A stretch of DNA of 5,344 nucleotides, from positions 1 through 5,344 of the forward strand of contig JAKSCF010000353.1 of assembly GCA_022360735.1 (NCBI GenBank). The letters run 5' to 3'. The position numbers were made by a program, and so were the translations under genes. A model generated the notes under the pieces. It had not been told where the DNA came from. It worked only from the letters and a program-made list of their open reading frames with translations, and did not search any database. Shown in pieces: positions 1 to 5,344 of the stretch. This DNA is from Clostridia bacterium. GTDB lineage: Bacteria; Bacillota_A; Clostridia; Peptostreptococcales; JAAYPU01. Each line of letters opens with the position of its first letter. Positions within the stretch are counted from its first letter, which is position 1.

Positions 1-2
1 AA

Positions 3-1019
3 GAAAAAATAAAAATAAGAGAAGAAGCTTCTGAAGAAGTAGAAGAAAGAATAAAGCAATTATTAGAAGAGAACGAAAGACGAAAGAATGAGAATAAAGC
101 GTTAAAACAGCGAGAGATTGACCTATTAAAAAAAGAACAAGATTTAAAGGAAAAACAAGAAGAAATAGAACTGGAAATGCAAAAAAAACTTTTAGAGAAA
201 CAAGAAGAAATAGCTGATGAAGTTAGAAAAAAAGAACAAGAAAAAACAGAGCTCAAGTTAAAGGAATATGAGAAAAAGCTGGAAGATCAAAAAAAATTAG
301 TTGAAGAAATGCAAAGAAAAGCTGAGCAAGGGTCTATGCAGATGCAAGGAGAAGTTCAAGAACTTGCTTTAGAAGAAATATTAAAGTCCGAATTTCCGTT
401 TGATTCAATAGAGCCTGTAGAAAAGGGTATAAAAGGCGCAGACGTTATTCAAGTTGTCAAGAATGAATTTCAGCAAATTTGTGGTCGCATTATTTATGAA
501 AGCAAAAGAACCAAGTCCTTTTCAGAAGGCTGGATAGAAAAGCTTAAAAAAGATCAACGCAGCATTGGAGCTGAAATTTCAGTGATTGTATCTGAATCTC
601 TGCCTAAAGATATGGTTAAGTTTGGACGAAAAGATGGTGTTTGGATATGCACATTCCCAGAATCAAAGCATGTTGCCTTTGTGCTGAGAGAAATGTTATT
701 GCGAGAATATATGGTTCGGTCCTCAGTCAGCAATGTTGGCGGCAAAATGGAAAGTTTGTATGATTATTTAACCAGTGAAGATTTTAGGCAAAAAGTAGAG
801 GGCATAGTAGAAGGCTTTTCTTCATTAAAAAACCAAATTGACAATGAGAAACGCGCAATGCAAAGAATTTGGAAGGAAAGAGAGAAACAGTTGGAAAAAG
901 TCATTGAGAATACTATTGGGATGTATGGCTCTATCCGTGGTATTGCAGGCAGTGCAATAGGTTCAGTTCCTAAATTAGAATTAGCATGTGGGGAGATGGA
1001 TGAAGATCAGATTAGTTAA
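3..1019 (+). CDS. DUF2130 domain-containing coiled-coil protein (5' end outside window)
   Basis: The frame is open from the left edge to the TAA at 1017-1019, giving 338 visible residues. The ATG at 177 lies inside an unbroken coiled coil and has no ribosome binding site, so the true start lies left of the window. Roughly the first 110 residues are a Lys/Glu/Gln-rich helix in which KQEEI recurs; the DNA behind it repeats a 16-mer at 153-168 and 198-213, in frame. The rest matches the DUF2130 pattern as I know it: EILKSEFPFDSIEPV, GADVIQVVKNEF, GRIIYESKRTKSFSEGWIEKLK, a VIVSESLP strand, GVWIC, LREMLLRE, and a C-terminal helix with WKEREKQLEKVIENTIGMYGS ending in a LELA motif. No signal peptide or membrane segment is visible. 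The family's function is not established; the GRIIYESKRTK-W segment looks like a conserved core, but I assign no activity. It is probably monocistronic at its 3' end, since the next gene is 480 bases away. Confidence 0.88.
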   Translation, partial: EKIKIREEASEEVEERIKQLLEENERRKNENKALKQREIDLLKKEQDLKEKQEEIELEMQKKLLEKQEEIADEVRKKEQEKTELKLKEYEKKLEDQKKLVEEMQRKAEQGSMQMQGEVQELALEEILKSEFPFDSIEPVEKGIKGADVIQVVKNEFQQICGRIIYESKRTKSFSEGWIEKLKKDQRSIGAEISVIVSESLPKDMVKFGRKDGVWICTFPESKHVAFVLREMLLREYMVRSSVSNVGGKMESLYDYLTSEDFRQKVEGIVEGFSSLKNQIDNEKRAMQRIWKEREKQLEKVIENTIGMYGSIRGIAGSAIGSVPKLELACGEMDEDQIS

Positions 1020-1072
1020 GGTATTCATTCTGACAATTGACGACATATTTTTTGCTTTTTAGACATATATCA

Positions 1073-1100
1073 TTACGAACGCATTGGTCCATGTTATAAT
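1073..1100 (+). promoter_or_regulatory. possible sigma-A promoter for an intergenic transcript
   Basis: A perfect TATAAT lies at 1095-1100, with a weak -35 candidate TTACGA at 1073-1078 (16-base spacer). Transcription would start near 1107 and run through the structured stretch to the hairpin at 1189-1220. The -35 box is poor and AT-rich DNA yields TATAAT by chance, so this is tentative. Confidence 0.35.
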
Positions 1101-1106
1101 TACTTA

Positions 1107-1220
1107 TGTACTGATTTAGAAACTTGCTCTTACCCCTTCGATAGAGCGTGTAACACGTGGTAAAGACCACTTACCACAAAGAATTTTCAAAAGCTACCAG
1201 ATGAAAGGCTGGTAGCTTTT
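1107..1220 (+). ncRNA. candidate intergenic small RNA (unclassified)
   Basis: About 114 bases between a TATAAT box and a strong hairpin contain no ORF with a ribosome binding site but several short inverted repeats in a row. GCTCT (1126-1130) pairs with AGAGC (1143-1147) around a loop holding TACCCCTTCG. CGTGT-A-ACACG (1147-1157) is a perfect palindrome. GTGGTAA (1157-1163) can pair with TTACCAC (1171-1177), and GTGG can alternatively pair with the nearer CCAC at 1167-1170. The final stem is the 12-bp hairpin at 1189-1220. A C-rich loop is a feature of some Firmicutes regulatory RNAs that bind ribosome binding sites. I could not match the stretch to any riboswitch consensus I know (T-box, purine, SAM, TPP, glycine, cyclic-di-GMP and preQ1 considered). 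It could instead be the 3' untranslated region of the DUF2130 gene. Confidence 0.3.
1189..1220 (+). terminator. perfect 12-bp terminator-like hairpin
   Basis: AAAAGCTACCAG (1189-1200) and CTGGTAGCTTTT (1209-1220) are exact reverse complements around an 8-base loop. The T-tract is the TTTT that closes the stem, followed by GTCC, so the arrangement resembles a bidirectional terminator with A and T tails folded into the stem. It is the first strong hairpin downstream of the DUF2130 gene and of the possible small RNA, and probably ends transcripts from both. Confidence 0.72.
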
Positions 1221-1228
1221 GTCCGCAT

Positions 1229-1263
1229 AAAAAAAATAATCACTCTATCGGCAGAGCGATTAT
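1229..1263 (-). terminator. strong intrinsic terminator facing the minus strand, with no adjacent gene
   Basis: On the minus strand, ATAATCGCTCT (1263-1253) pairs with AGAGTGATTAT (1246-1236) around a 6-base loop. That is 11 pairs, one of which is G-U only when read on this strand. Seven T residues (1235-1229) follow directly. On the plus strand the hairpin has an A-C mismatch and no T-tract after it, so the direction is clear. It should end a transcript coming from the right, but no minus-strand gene is visible until the saccharopine dehydrogenase-family gene that stops at 5008. See the matching finding. Confidence 0.8.
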
Positions 1264-1425
1264 CATTATATGTAAAACCATTTTATGCTAGCCATGCCTG
1301 GCCAGTATCTTTCAATTGCATTATATCAAAATTTTTTAAACAATACCAATGGTTATTTTTACATTTTTAAATAAAAATATTTCAAGGGTTTGAAGAATTA
1401 TATTTTTTTAAAAGCTGTTACGTTG
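1264..1425. other. AT-rich stretch with no recognisable gene
   Basis: This is the remainder of the gap between the DUF2130 gene and the small recombinase-associated gene. I see no ORF with a ribosome binding site on either strand, no RNA gene and no clear promoter. Minor palindromes are present (GCCA-TGCC-TGGC near 1291-1302 and ACCA-A-TGGT near 1344-1352). The left boundary of any inserted element would be expected in this stretch. Confidence 0.5.
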
Positions 1426-1448
1426 GAAGCGTTAAGCTTCTTTTTTTT
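1426..1448 (+). terminator. probable weak plus-strand intrinsic terminator
   Basis: GAAGC (1426-1430) and GCTTC (1436-1440) form a 5-bp stem around GTTAA, followed by eight T residues (1441-1448). The stem is short but the T-tract is strong. It sits just ahead of the recombination module and would shield it from read-through from the left. No plus-strand gene ends immediately before it, so its original partner may be missing. Confidence 0.45.
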
Positions 1449-1485
1449 GAGAAATAAGTTGTCCCTATCAAGCATATGGTGTTAC

Positions 1486-1491
1486 AGGGGG
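1486..1491 (+). promoter_or_regulatory. ribosome binding site that decides the start of the 49-residue protein
   Basis: AGGGGG lies 7 bases before the ATG at 1499 but only 1 base before the in-frame ATG at 1493, so 1499 is the workable start. A TCCCT at 1462-1466 could pair with part of this site and mask it in the mRNA, but the stem is short and the loop 19 bases long, so that is speculative. Confidence 0.6.
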
Positions 1492-1498
1492 CATGGCA

Positions 1499-1648
1499 AT
1501 GGGAAAGAAGGAAACCAGGATAATTGTTGAAGAAGTGTTTAAATCCAAAAATGAAAAAGATAAGAAAGAAAAGTTTAACCATATTCTTATGGATGTTATC
1601 AAAAAATCTTCTGCAGAGTCAATACACAAAAGCAAGAATAAGAAGTGA
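1499..1648 (+). CDS. small charged protein preceding a serine recombinase (49 aa)
   Basis: The frame runs from ATG 1499 to TGA 1646-1648 and encodes 49 residues starting MGKKETRIIVEEVF and ending SIHKSKNKK. It has a good AGGGGG ribosome binding site. The protein is highly charged: a central Lys/Glu/Asp-rich run (SKNEKDKKEKF) is followed by a short hydrophobic patch (HILMDVIKK) and a basic tail. There is no signal peptide or membrane segment. The recombinase gene follows 50 bases later in the same direction, so the two probably share a transcript. Short ORFs directly before large serine recombinase genes are common in clostridial mobile elements. Such a protein could assist or direct recombination, but that is inference from position only and I recognise no domain. 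The coding call rests on the ribosome binding site, the neighbour and the coherent amphipathic composition. Confidence 0.62.
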   Translation: MGKKETRIIVEEVFKSKNEKDKKEKFNHILMDVIKKSSAESIHKSKNKK

Positions 1649-1698
1649 TATGGGTTAACAAGTTATATTAGAATGGTACTGTCTAAGGGGGAAAATGC

Positions 1699-3276
1699 AT
1701 GGAGAAAGTAGCCATTTATTGTAGATTGTCCGATGAAGATAAAAATAAAATCAGTGCTTTTGATGCCTCAGAAAGTATTCAGAATCAGAAAAATATGTTG
1801 ACCGGATATGCTATAGAGAAGAATTGGGAAATATTTAAAATTTATTCCGATGATGATTATTCCGGATTGGATAAGGATAGGCCTGAATGGAATCAGATGC
1901 TTATAGATGCAGAGTGCAATAAATTTGATGTTATTCTTTGTAAAAGTCAATCAAGATTTGCCAGAGATATGGAGTCAATTGAAAAATATCTTCATAATTT
2001 GCTGGTTGAATGGGGAATACGGTTTGTTGGATTTGCGGATAACTCCGATACTGCTAACAAAGGCAATAAAAAACAAAGACAAATCATGGGATTAACCAAC
2101 GAATGGTATTGTGAGGATATATCTGAAAATATCCGATCTGTCTTTGACTACAAACGAAAAGAAGGTCAATTTATTGGAAGCTTTGCGGCATATGGATATA
2201 AGAAAAGTGTTGAGGATAAAAATAAAATTCTGATTGATGAAGAGGCTGCTAAGATTGTGCGCCAAATATTTGATTGGTATCTACAAGGCTATGGATCTCA
2301 GCATATTGCTTATATGTTAAACGAAAAAGAGATTTATAATCCAACAAAGTATAAACAGGTCTGTCAAAATTTAAAGTTTGTTAACTCTAGTTTTAACGAT
2401 GGCTGTCATTTATGGAATAAGACTACCATTAAGCGTATTCTAAAAAATGAACTTTATATTGGCAACATGGTTCAAGGCAAAAGAAAAAAAATAAGCTATA
2501 AATCAAAGAAAATTGTGCAGTTAGATGAAGCGGAATGGATAGTGGTAAAAGGTACCCATCAACCCATCATTGATCAAAAGGTTTTTGATGAAGTACAATA
2601 CTTAATTAAAAATAGAAAACGAAGCTCAGGAGAGGGGAAAGCTCATATTTTTGCAACCAAGCTTAGGTGTGCTGATTGCAATCATGTTATGGTCAAAAAC
2701 AGTACCTTTAGAAAAGGTATCCGATATTCGTATTTTAGGTGCAAGCTATATGCTGTGAATCCAGGCAAATCCATTTGTACCAGACATGGTATACGATTGG
2801 ATTATATTGAAAAGGCTGTCATATATAAATTAAATCAGCATATGAGCAAATATTTTGATGAAACCGCCTCCGTATATTATGAAGAAATCAATAAAGAAGT
2901 ACAAGACTCTGCTAATGGCTTGTTGAAAGAGAAAAATGATGTTAATAAGCAACTAAAATTGAAGACGGAAGTTTTAAAGAACCTCTATGAAGATAAAATA
3001 AGAGGGGTTATTACCGGTCAGCAATTTATAGAAATGAATGAAGCTTTTTTAGAAGAAAGGGCAAAGCTTTTAGAGCGGTTGGATGCAATTGATGAATCAA
3101 TAAAGAAAGTGAACGCATTAGAAGACGAAAACAAATGGTTAGATGTGGCAAAAGACTATCAAAATATTAAAGAATTATCTCATATTCTGGTTAATGGATT
3201 TATTGATTTTATAGAAGTTAGTGAGAGGGATAAAAAAACGGATGAGCAAAAAATAAAGATATACTGGAGGTTTTAG
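1699..3276 (+). CDS. large serine recombinase (site-specific integrase/excisionase)
   Basis: This 525-residue protein has the full large-serine-recombinase layout and usual length. The resolvase-type catalytic domain spans about residues 1-150: YCRLS at 7-11 supplies the catalytic Ser11 and Arg9, and KSQSRFARD at 82-90 is the conserved SxSRF-R segment. The recombinase domain follows at about 155-300, with GSFAAYGYKK, an IAYMLNEKEI helix and TIKRILKNELYIGNMVQGKR. A zinc-ribbon segment at about 322-360 carries Cys324, Cys327, Cys348 and Cys360. A coiled coil runs from about 395 to 475, and the tail ends IKIYWRF, typical of the family. Such enzymes cut both DNA partners at a central dinucleotide and insert or excise an element between attP and attB sites. 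An AAGGGGG ribosome binding site (1685-1691) sits 7 bases before the ATG; the ATG at 1695 is out of frame. No residue needed for activity appears lost. Target and element ends are not identified. Confidence 0.95.
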   Translation: MEKVAIYCRLSDEDKNKISAFDASESIQNQKNMLTGYAIEKNWEIFKIYSDDDYSGLDKDRPEWNQMLIDAECNKFDVILCKSQSRFARDMESIEKYLHNLLVEWGIRFVGFADNSDTANKGNKKQRQIMGLTNEWYCEDISENIRSVFDYKRKEGQFIGSFAAYGYKKSVEDKNKILIDEEAAKIVRQIFDWYLQGYGSQHIAYMLNEKEIYNPTKYKQVCQNLKFVNSSFNDGCHLWNKTTIKRILKNELYIGNMVQGKRKKISYKSKKIVQLDEAEWIVVKGTHQPIIDQKVFDEVQYLIKNRKRSSGEGKAHIFATKLRCADCNHVMVKNSTFRKGIRYSYFRCKLYAVNPGKSICTRHGIRLDYIEKAVIYKLNQHMSKYFDETASVYYEEINKEVQDSANGLLKEKNDVNKQLKLKTEVLKNLYEDKIRGVITGQQFIEMNEAFLEERAKLLERLDAIDESIKKVNALEDENKWLDVAKDYQNIKELSHILVNGFIDFIEVSERDKKTDEQKIKIYWRF

Positions 3277-3354
3277 CAGAGGTAAAATAGTTCCAAAATG
3301 AAACAAATGAAAACAGAGTTTCAAAAAAGAACATATTGAGGGTTTAAAAATATT

Positions 3355-3382
3355 AAAATAATAAATAAAATAATAAATAAAA
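3355..3382. repeat. 12-bp tandem repeat, two copies plus four bases
   Basis: AAAATAATAAAT occurs at 3355-3366 and again at 3367-3378, followed by AAAA (3379-3382). It lies about 75-100 bases upstream of the candidate regulator promoter. It could be an UP-like AT-rich promoter element, a bent-DNA or protein-binding site, or simple slippage-generated sequence. Confidence 0.6.
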
Positions 3383-3430
3383 CGCAATAAAACAGCTGAA
3401 ATAATGAAAAGATAATCTTTTATCATAAGT

Positions 3431-3461
3431 TTGATTAACATCTTTAAAATGCTGGTATATA
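3431..3461 (+). promoter_or_regulatory. possible extended -10 promoter for the AraC-family gene
   Basis: TGGTATATA at 3453-3461 fits an extended -10 element (TG, one base, then TATATA). A -35-like TTGATT at 3431-3436 is 19 bases upstream of TATATA, longer than ideal, which an extended -10 can tolerate. Transcription would start near 3468, about 90 bases before the start codon. Confidence 0.4.
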
Positions 3462-3557
3462 ACTTGCGTAATTGATTGTTAATAGGTACAGGATGCATTG
3501 AAGAAGCAATAATGAACCAAAGGATAAAATTGTTGTCAATAAAGGAATGGTGATAAT

Positions 3558-4919
3558 ATGACAACAAAAGAAATTACTATGAATAAAGATTACGACAGAA
3601 TACCCATTAATATATTTTTTCAAAAAATATTGGATTATCCGTTTCATTGGCATAGTTCTATTGAATTGATTATGGTTATGGAGGGGAGTATTTATATAGC
3701 TTGTGTAGATGAAACAAGATTAATGAAAAAAGGTGATGTTGAAATTTTAAATATAAATCAACCCCACCGTATTTTCAAGACACAGCAAGATAATATTGTT
3801 GTAACCATACATATTGATGCAGATTTTGCAAAACTAAATTTTCCTAATTTAAAAACAGTATGGTTTTCAAATAATTTTTCACCTTATCGTCATGTGGATA
3901 AAATTAAACTTCAAGTGTTGATACAAGAGATCCCCAATCTTATATTACCTTTAATTGATTCAGAAGAAATCAACATTTCAAAGCACAAAGAAATAGCTTA
4001 TGAATTCGTAAAAAATTTTATTGACGTTTTTGACATGTTAAATAACAAGCATGGTAATTCTGAATTTAATTTGGCTAGAAGCAGGCGGATTTTTAATTAT
4101 ATATATAATGATCTGAATTTTGTTAATAAGATTACATTAGAAGATATTGCCGCTAAAGAGTACTTAAATTTAGATTATTTATCTTACATCATTAAGACCT
4201 TATCAGGAGACACCTTTCAGTATGTATTAAATTATTTTAGAATTGGGCATTCGGTTAAGCTTTTACTGGGAACAGATAAAAATATCACAGAAATTGCTTT
4301 AGAGTGCGGCTTTTCTGCGCCTAGATATTTCTACAAATATTTTAATCATTTTTTTCCGGAAGGTCCAAAGGAATTTCGAAAAAAAAACAAGCAGAAAATG
4401 GGTAATATTCACCATATAAAATGCTATGAAGCCATAAATTTGCAAGATGCAATAAAAAAAATGACAAACTTAGCTGAAGGGGCATCGGAAAAAGTTTATG
4501 ATACTCATTTAAAATGGATAGAGATTGATTTATATGATTCTGCAGAGTTTTTCCTAAATCAATGGAAGAAACCTGCTTATCTATTTCATGCCATAGATTT
4601 ATGTGAGGAAGACGGACAAAATCAATTTCAATATATTCTAAAAGTAATTGGGATTGAAAACATACGAATTAATGGCTTGTTTTCAGATGATATGGAAATT
4701 AGAATCAAAGATAAATGTGAAGGGATGCAGCATAATTGGAATAAAGTAATGATGGTTATGAATTTATTAAAGAAGAATTATATAAATCCTTGTATGATAC
4801 TCCAATCTAATAAATTATGGGAAAATAAATATTTTGAACAGTTACAATGCTTCGTTCAAAACTATATAAGCACATATGGAAATGATTCAGTTCGCAAATG
4901 GAAATTTGAGATACGATAA
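3558..4919 (+). CDS. AraC-family transcriptional regulator with truncated GH39-like C-terminal region
   Basis: This 453-residue protein has three parts. Residues about 25-75 look like an AraC-type cupin sensor (FHWHSSIELIMVMEGSIYI, then KKGDVEILNINQPHRI). Residues about 172-275 form the AraC DNA-binding domain with two helix-turn-helix units (ITLEDIAAKEYLNLDYLSYIIK; NITEIALECGFSAPRYFYKYF) and the usual GPKEFRKK ending. Residues about 315-453 resemble the start of a GH39 (beta-xylosidase-type) domain as seen in clostridial AraC-GH39 fusions: IGIENIRINGLFSDDM, NWNKVMMVMNLLKKNYINPCMIL, and FVQNYISTYGNDSVRKWKFEIR. The protein stops there, where family members continue into the WNEP acid/base motif, so the domain cannot be catalytic. 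Full fusions are usually several hundred residues longer. Start choice: GGTGAT ends 3 bases before ATG 3558 and AAAGGA 11 bases before it; an in-frame ATG at 3579 is the alternative. No sugar operon is adjacent. GC is very low (20, 23 and 32% in three 60-base lines counted). It presumably senses a sugar, which is inference. Confidence 0.85.
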   Translation: MTTKEITMNKDYDRIPINIFFQKILDYPFHWHSSIELIMVMEGSIYIACVDETRLMKKGDVEILNINQPHRIFKTQQDNIVVTIHIDADFAKLNFPNLKTVWFSNNFSPYRHVDKIKLQVLIQEIPNLILPLIDSEEINISKHKEIAYEFVKNFIDVFDMLNNKHGNSEFNLARSRRIFNYIYNDLNFVNKITLEDIAAKEYLNLDYLSYIIKTLSGDTFQYVLNYFRIGHSVKLLLGTDKNITEIALECGFSAPRYFYKYFNHFFPEGPKEFRKKNKQKMGNIHHIKCYEAINLQDAIKKMTNLAEGASEKVYDTHLKWIEIDLYDSAEFFLNQWKKPAYLFHAIDLCEEDGQNQFQYILKVIGIENIRINGLFSDDMEIRIKDKCEGMQHNWNKVMMVMNLLKKNYINPCMILQSNKLWENKYFEQLQCFVQNYISTYGNDSVRKWKFEIR

Positions 4920-4937
4920 ATATATGGATTTCATAAT

Positions 4938-4991
4938 TGACAATATAAAAGAAGAGCTAACAAAACTCTATGCTCATCTTTTATATTGTCA
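4938..4991. repeat. long near-perfect inverted repeat between convergent genes
   Basis: TGACAATATAAAAGA (4938-4952) and TCTTTTATATTGTCA (4977-4991) are exact reverse complements. After one A-A mismatch the pairing continues with GAGC (4954-4957) and GCTC (4972-4975), giving 19 pairs around a 14-base loop. It lies 18 bases after the regulator stop and 16 bases from the dehydrogenase stop, where a shared bidirectional terminator would be expected. However, no T-tract follows it on either strand, so it may instead act as a processing or stability hairpin, a protein-binding palindrome, or an element end. Confidence 0.7.
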
Positions 4992-5007
4992 TGAATCAGC
5001 TTATTCT

Positions 5008-5344
5008 CTAAACTGTAGCAGCAAGCAATTCTTTTTGATTCTTAAGTATGCTTTCGATTGTTTTTGTCTCATAAATCGTAAACCCTTTGTCTGCAAGGTG
5101 TTGGAAGAATGCATTGGGGTCTTGACATCCTTCAGGAGCAAAAAGACCTTTTGCATTAACTTTTCCATTGGCAATAGACTGAGCGCCGTATGAAGCCGAC
5201 AACCCGGTAGATTGATTCATATCAGTAAAACAAGTGTAAACAAAGTGAGCCGGATGGCCTTTTATCTTACCTTTTACATCGACACGTACTTGGAAACCTA
5301 TATCTTCTACGTTCTCAAATTCTTTGGCAATGGTTTCACCTAAT
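5008..5344 (-). CDS. saccharopine dehydrogenase-family protein, C-terminal part (5' end outside window)
   Basis: Reading the minus strand from the right edge, the frame is open to a TAG at 5010-5008 and encodes 112 residues. The internal ATG at 5220 is not the start, because the homologous frame continues upstream. The residues match the end of saccharopine dehydrogenase-like oxidoreductases: EFENVEDIGFQVRVDVKG, then GHPAHFVYTCF, MNQSTGLSASYGAQSIANG, GLFAPEGCQDPNAFFQHLADKGF and a short tail. In this family the N-terminal Rossmann part binds NAD(P) and the C-terminal part seen here forms the substrate-binding fold and dimer contacts. Substrates vary (saccharopine in lysine metabolism, carboxynorspermidine in polyamine synthesis, others), and this fragment does not decide between them. 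GC is higher than in the regulator gene (37-47% in four 60-base lines counted). It converges on the AraC-family gene and has no T-tailed terminator directly after it. Confidence 0.88.
   Translation of the reverse strand, partial: LGETIAKEFENVEDIGFQVRVDVKGKIKGHPAHFVYTCFTDMNQSTGLSASYGAQSIANGKVNAKGLFAPEGCQDPNAFFQHLADKGFTIYETKTIESILKNQKELLAATV

Larger units (their letters stand above)
3277..3557. other. AT-rich spacer between the recombinase and the regulator
   Basis: I see no gene here. TGAAAC (3299-3304) and GTTTCA (3318-3323) could form a 6-bp stem, followed by AAAAAAG rather than T residues, so it is not a convincing plus-strand terminator. The tandem repeat at 3355-3382 and the promoter candidate at 3431-3461 are listed separately. 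The minus strand is open across much of this spacer, but only because the DNA is extremely AT-rich. Confidence 0.55.

Noticed and set aside
554..745. Minus-strand open frame of 63 codons inside the DUF2130 gene
   Set aside because: It is antisense to a conserved domain, with no ribosome binding site or recognisable motif.
1107..1220. A known riboswitch or T-box leader
   Set aside because: No conserved core of the classes I know could be found, and no plus-strand gene follows close to the hairpin for it to control.
1385..3345. Direct repeat AGGGTTT at 1385-1391 and 3339-3345 as possible recombinase attachment cores
   Set aside because: Seven bases with weakly similar flanks in AT-rich DNA are expected by chance, and the interval would exclude the regulator and the orphan-terminator boundary.
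3175..3653. Minus-strand open frames of 130 and 69 codons across the spacer and the start of the AraC-family gene
   Set aside because: They are made of Phe/Ile/Tyr-rich translations of AT-rich DNA and overlap the real genes antisense. They look like chance, not membrane proteins.
4912..4990. A frameshifted continuation of the GH39 domain after the AraC-family stop codon
   Set aside because: The other plus-strand frame reads YDKYMDFIIDNIKEELTKLY, which only vaguely resembles a later GH39 helix. No WNEP motif appears in any frame, so this looks like truncation and not a simple frameshift.
4876..5193. Plus-strand open frame of 105 codons overlapping the end of the AraC-family gene
   Set aside because: Its right half is antisense to the well-supported dehydrogenase coding frame, it crosses the inverted repeat, and it has no ribosome binding site or recognisable domain.
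1..5344. tRNA, rRNA, CRISPR array, toxin-antitoxin pair or phage-defence genes
   Set aside because: I saw no tRNA cloverleaf, no spaced repeat series and no defence-type domains. The only repeats are the short ones listed.

Overview
This is a low-GC, AT-biased window with strong AGGGGG-type ribosome binding sites and a large serine recombinase of the kind common in Clostridia and related Firmicutes. A clostridial (Bacillota) chromosome is the best guess. The species cannot be told from the sequence.

Layout. (1) Positions 3-1019, plus strand: the 3' part of a gene for a coiled-coil protein with a DUF2130 domain; its start lies left of the window. (2) 1020-1498: a gap without a sizeable gene. 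It holds a possible promoter (TATAAT at 1095-1100), a structured stretch that could be a small RNA ending in a perfect 12-bp hairpin (1189-1220), a strong intrinsic terminator facing the minus strand (1229-1263), and a weaker plus-strand terminator (1426-1448). (3) 1499-1648 and 1699-3276, plus strand: a 49-residue charged protein followed by a complete 525-residue large serine recombinase, together a recombination module. (4) 3277-3557: AT-rich spacer with a 12-bp tandem repeat and a possible extended -10 promoter. (5) 3558-4919, plus strand: an AraC-family regulator with an N-terminal cupin-like domain, an AraC helix-turn-helix, and a C-terminal region resembling the start of a glycoside hydrolase family 39 (GH39) domain that stops just before the catalytic motif. 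(6) 4938-4991: a long near-perfect inverted repeat. (7) 5008-5344, minus strand: the C-terminal part of a saccharopine dehydrogenase-family protein, higher in GC than the regulator gene.

Reading. The outer genes look like ordinary chromosomal genes. The middle (about 1.27 to 5.0 kb) looks like an accessory insert or a composite of small rearrangements: it carries a recombinase module and a low-GC, apparently truncated regulator with no target operon beside it. The strong minus-strand terminator at 1229-1263 has no minus-strand gene next to it. The nearest upstream one is the saccharopine dehydrogenase gene, about 3.7 kb away. The simplest explanation is that the two outer genes were once convergent neighbours and the middle was inserted between the dehydrogenase gene and its terminator. 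This is inference; I found no convincing attachment-site direct repeats. I see no clear evidence of a wholly new multi-gene system. The most unusual items are the orphan terminator, the possible small RNA and the truncated AraC-GH39 fusion.
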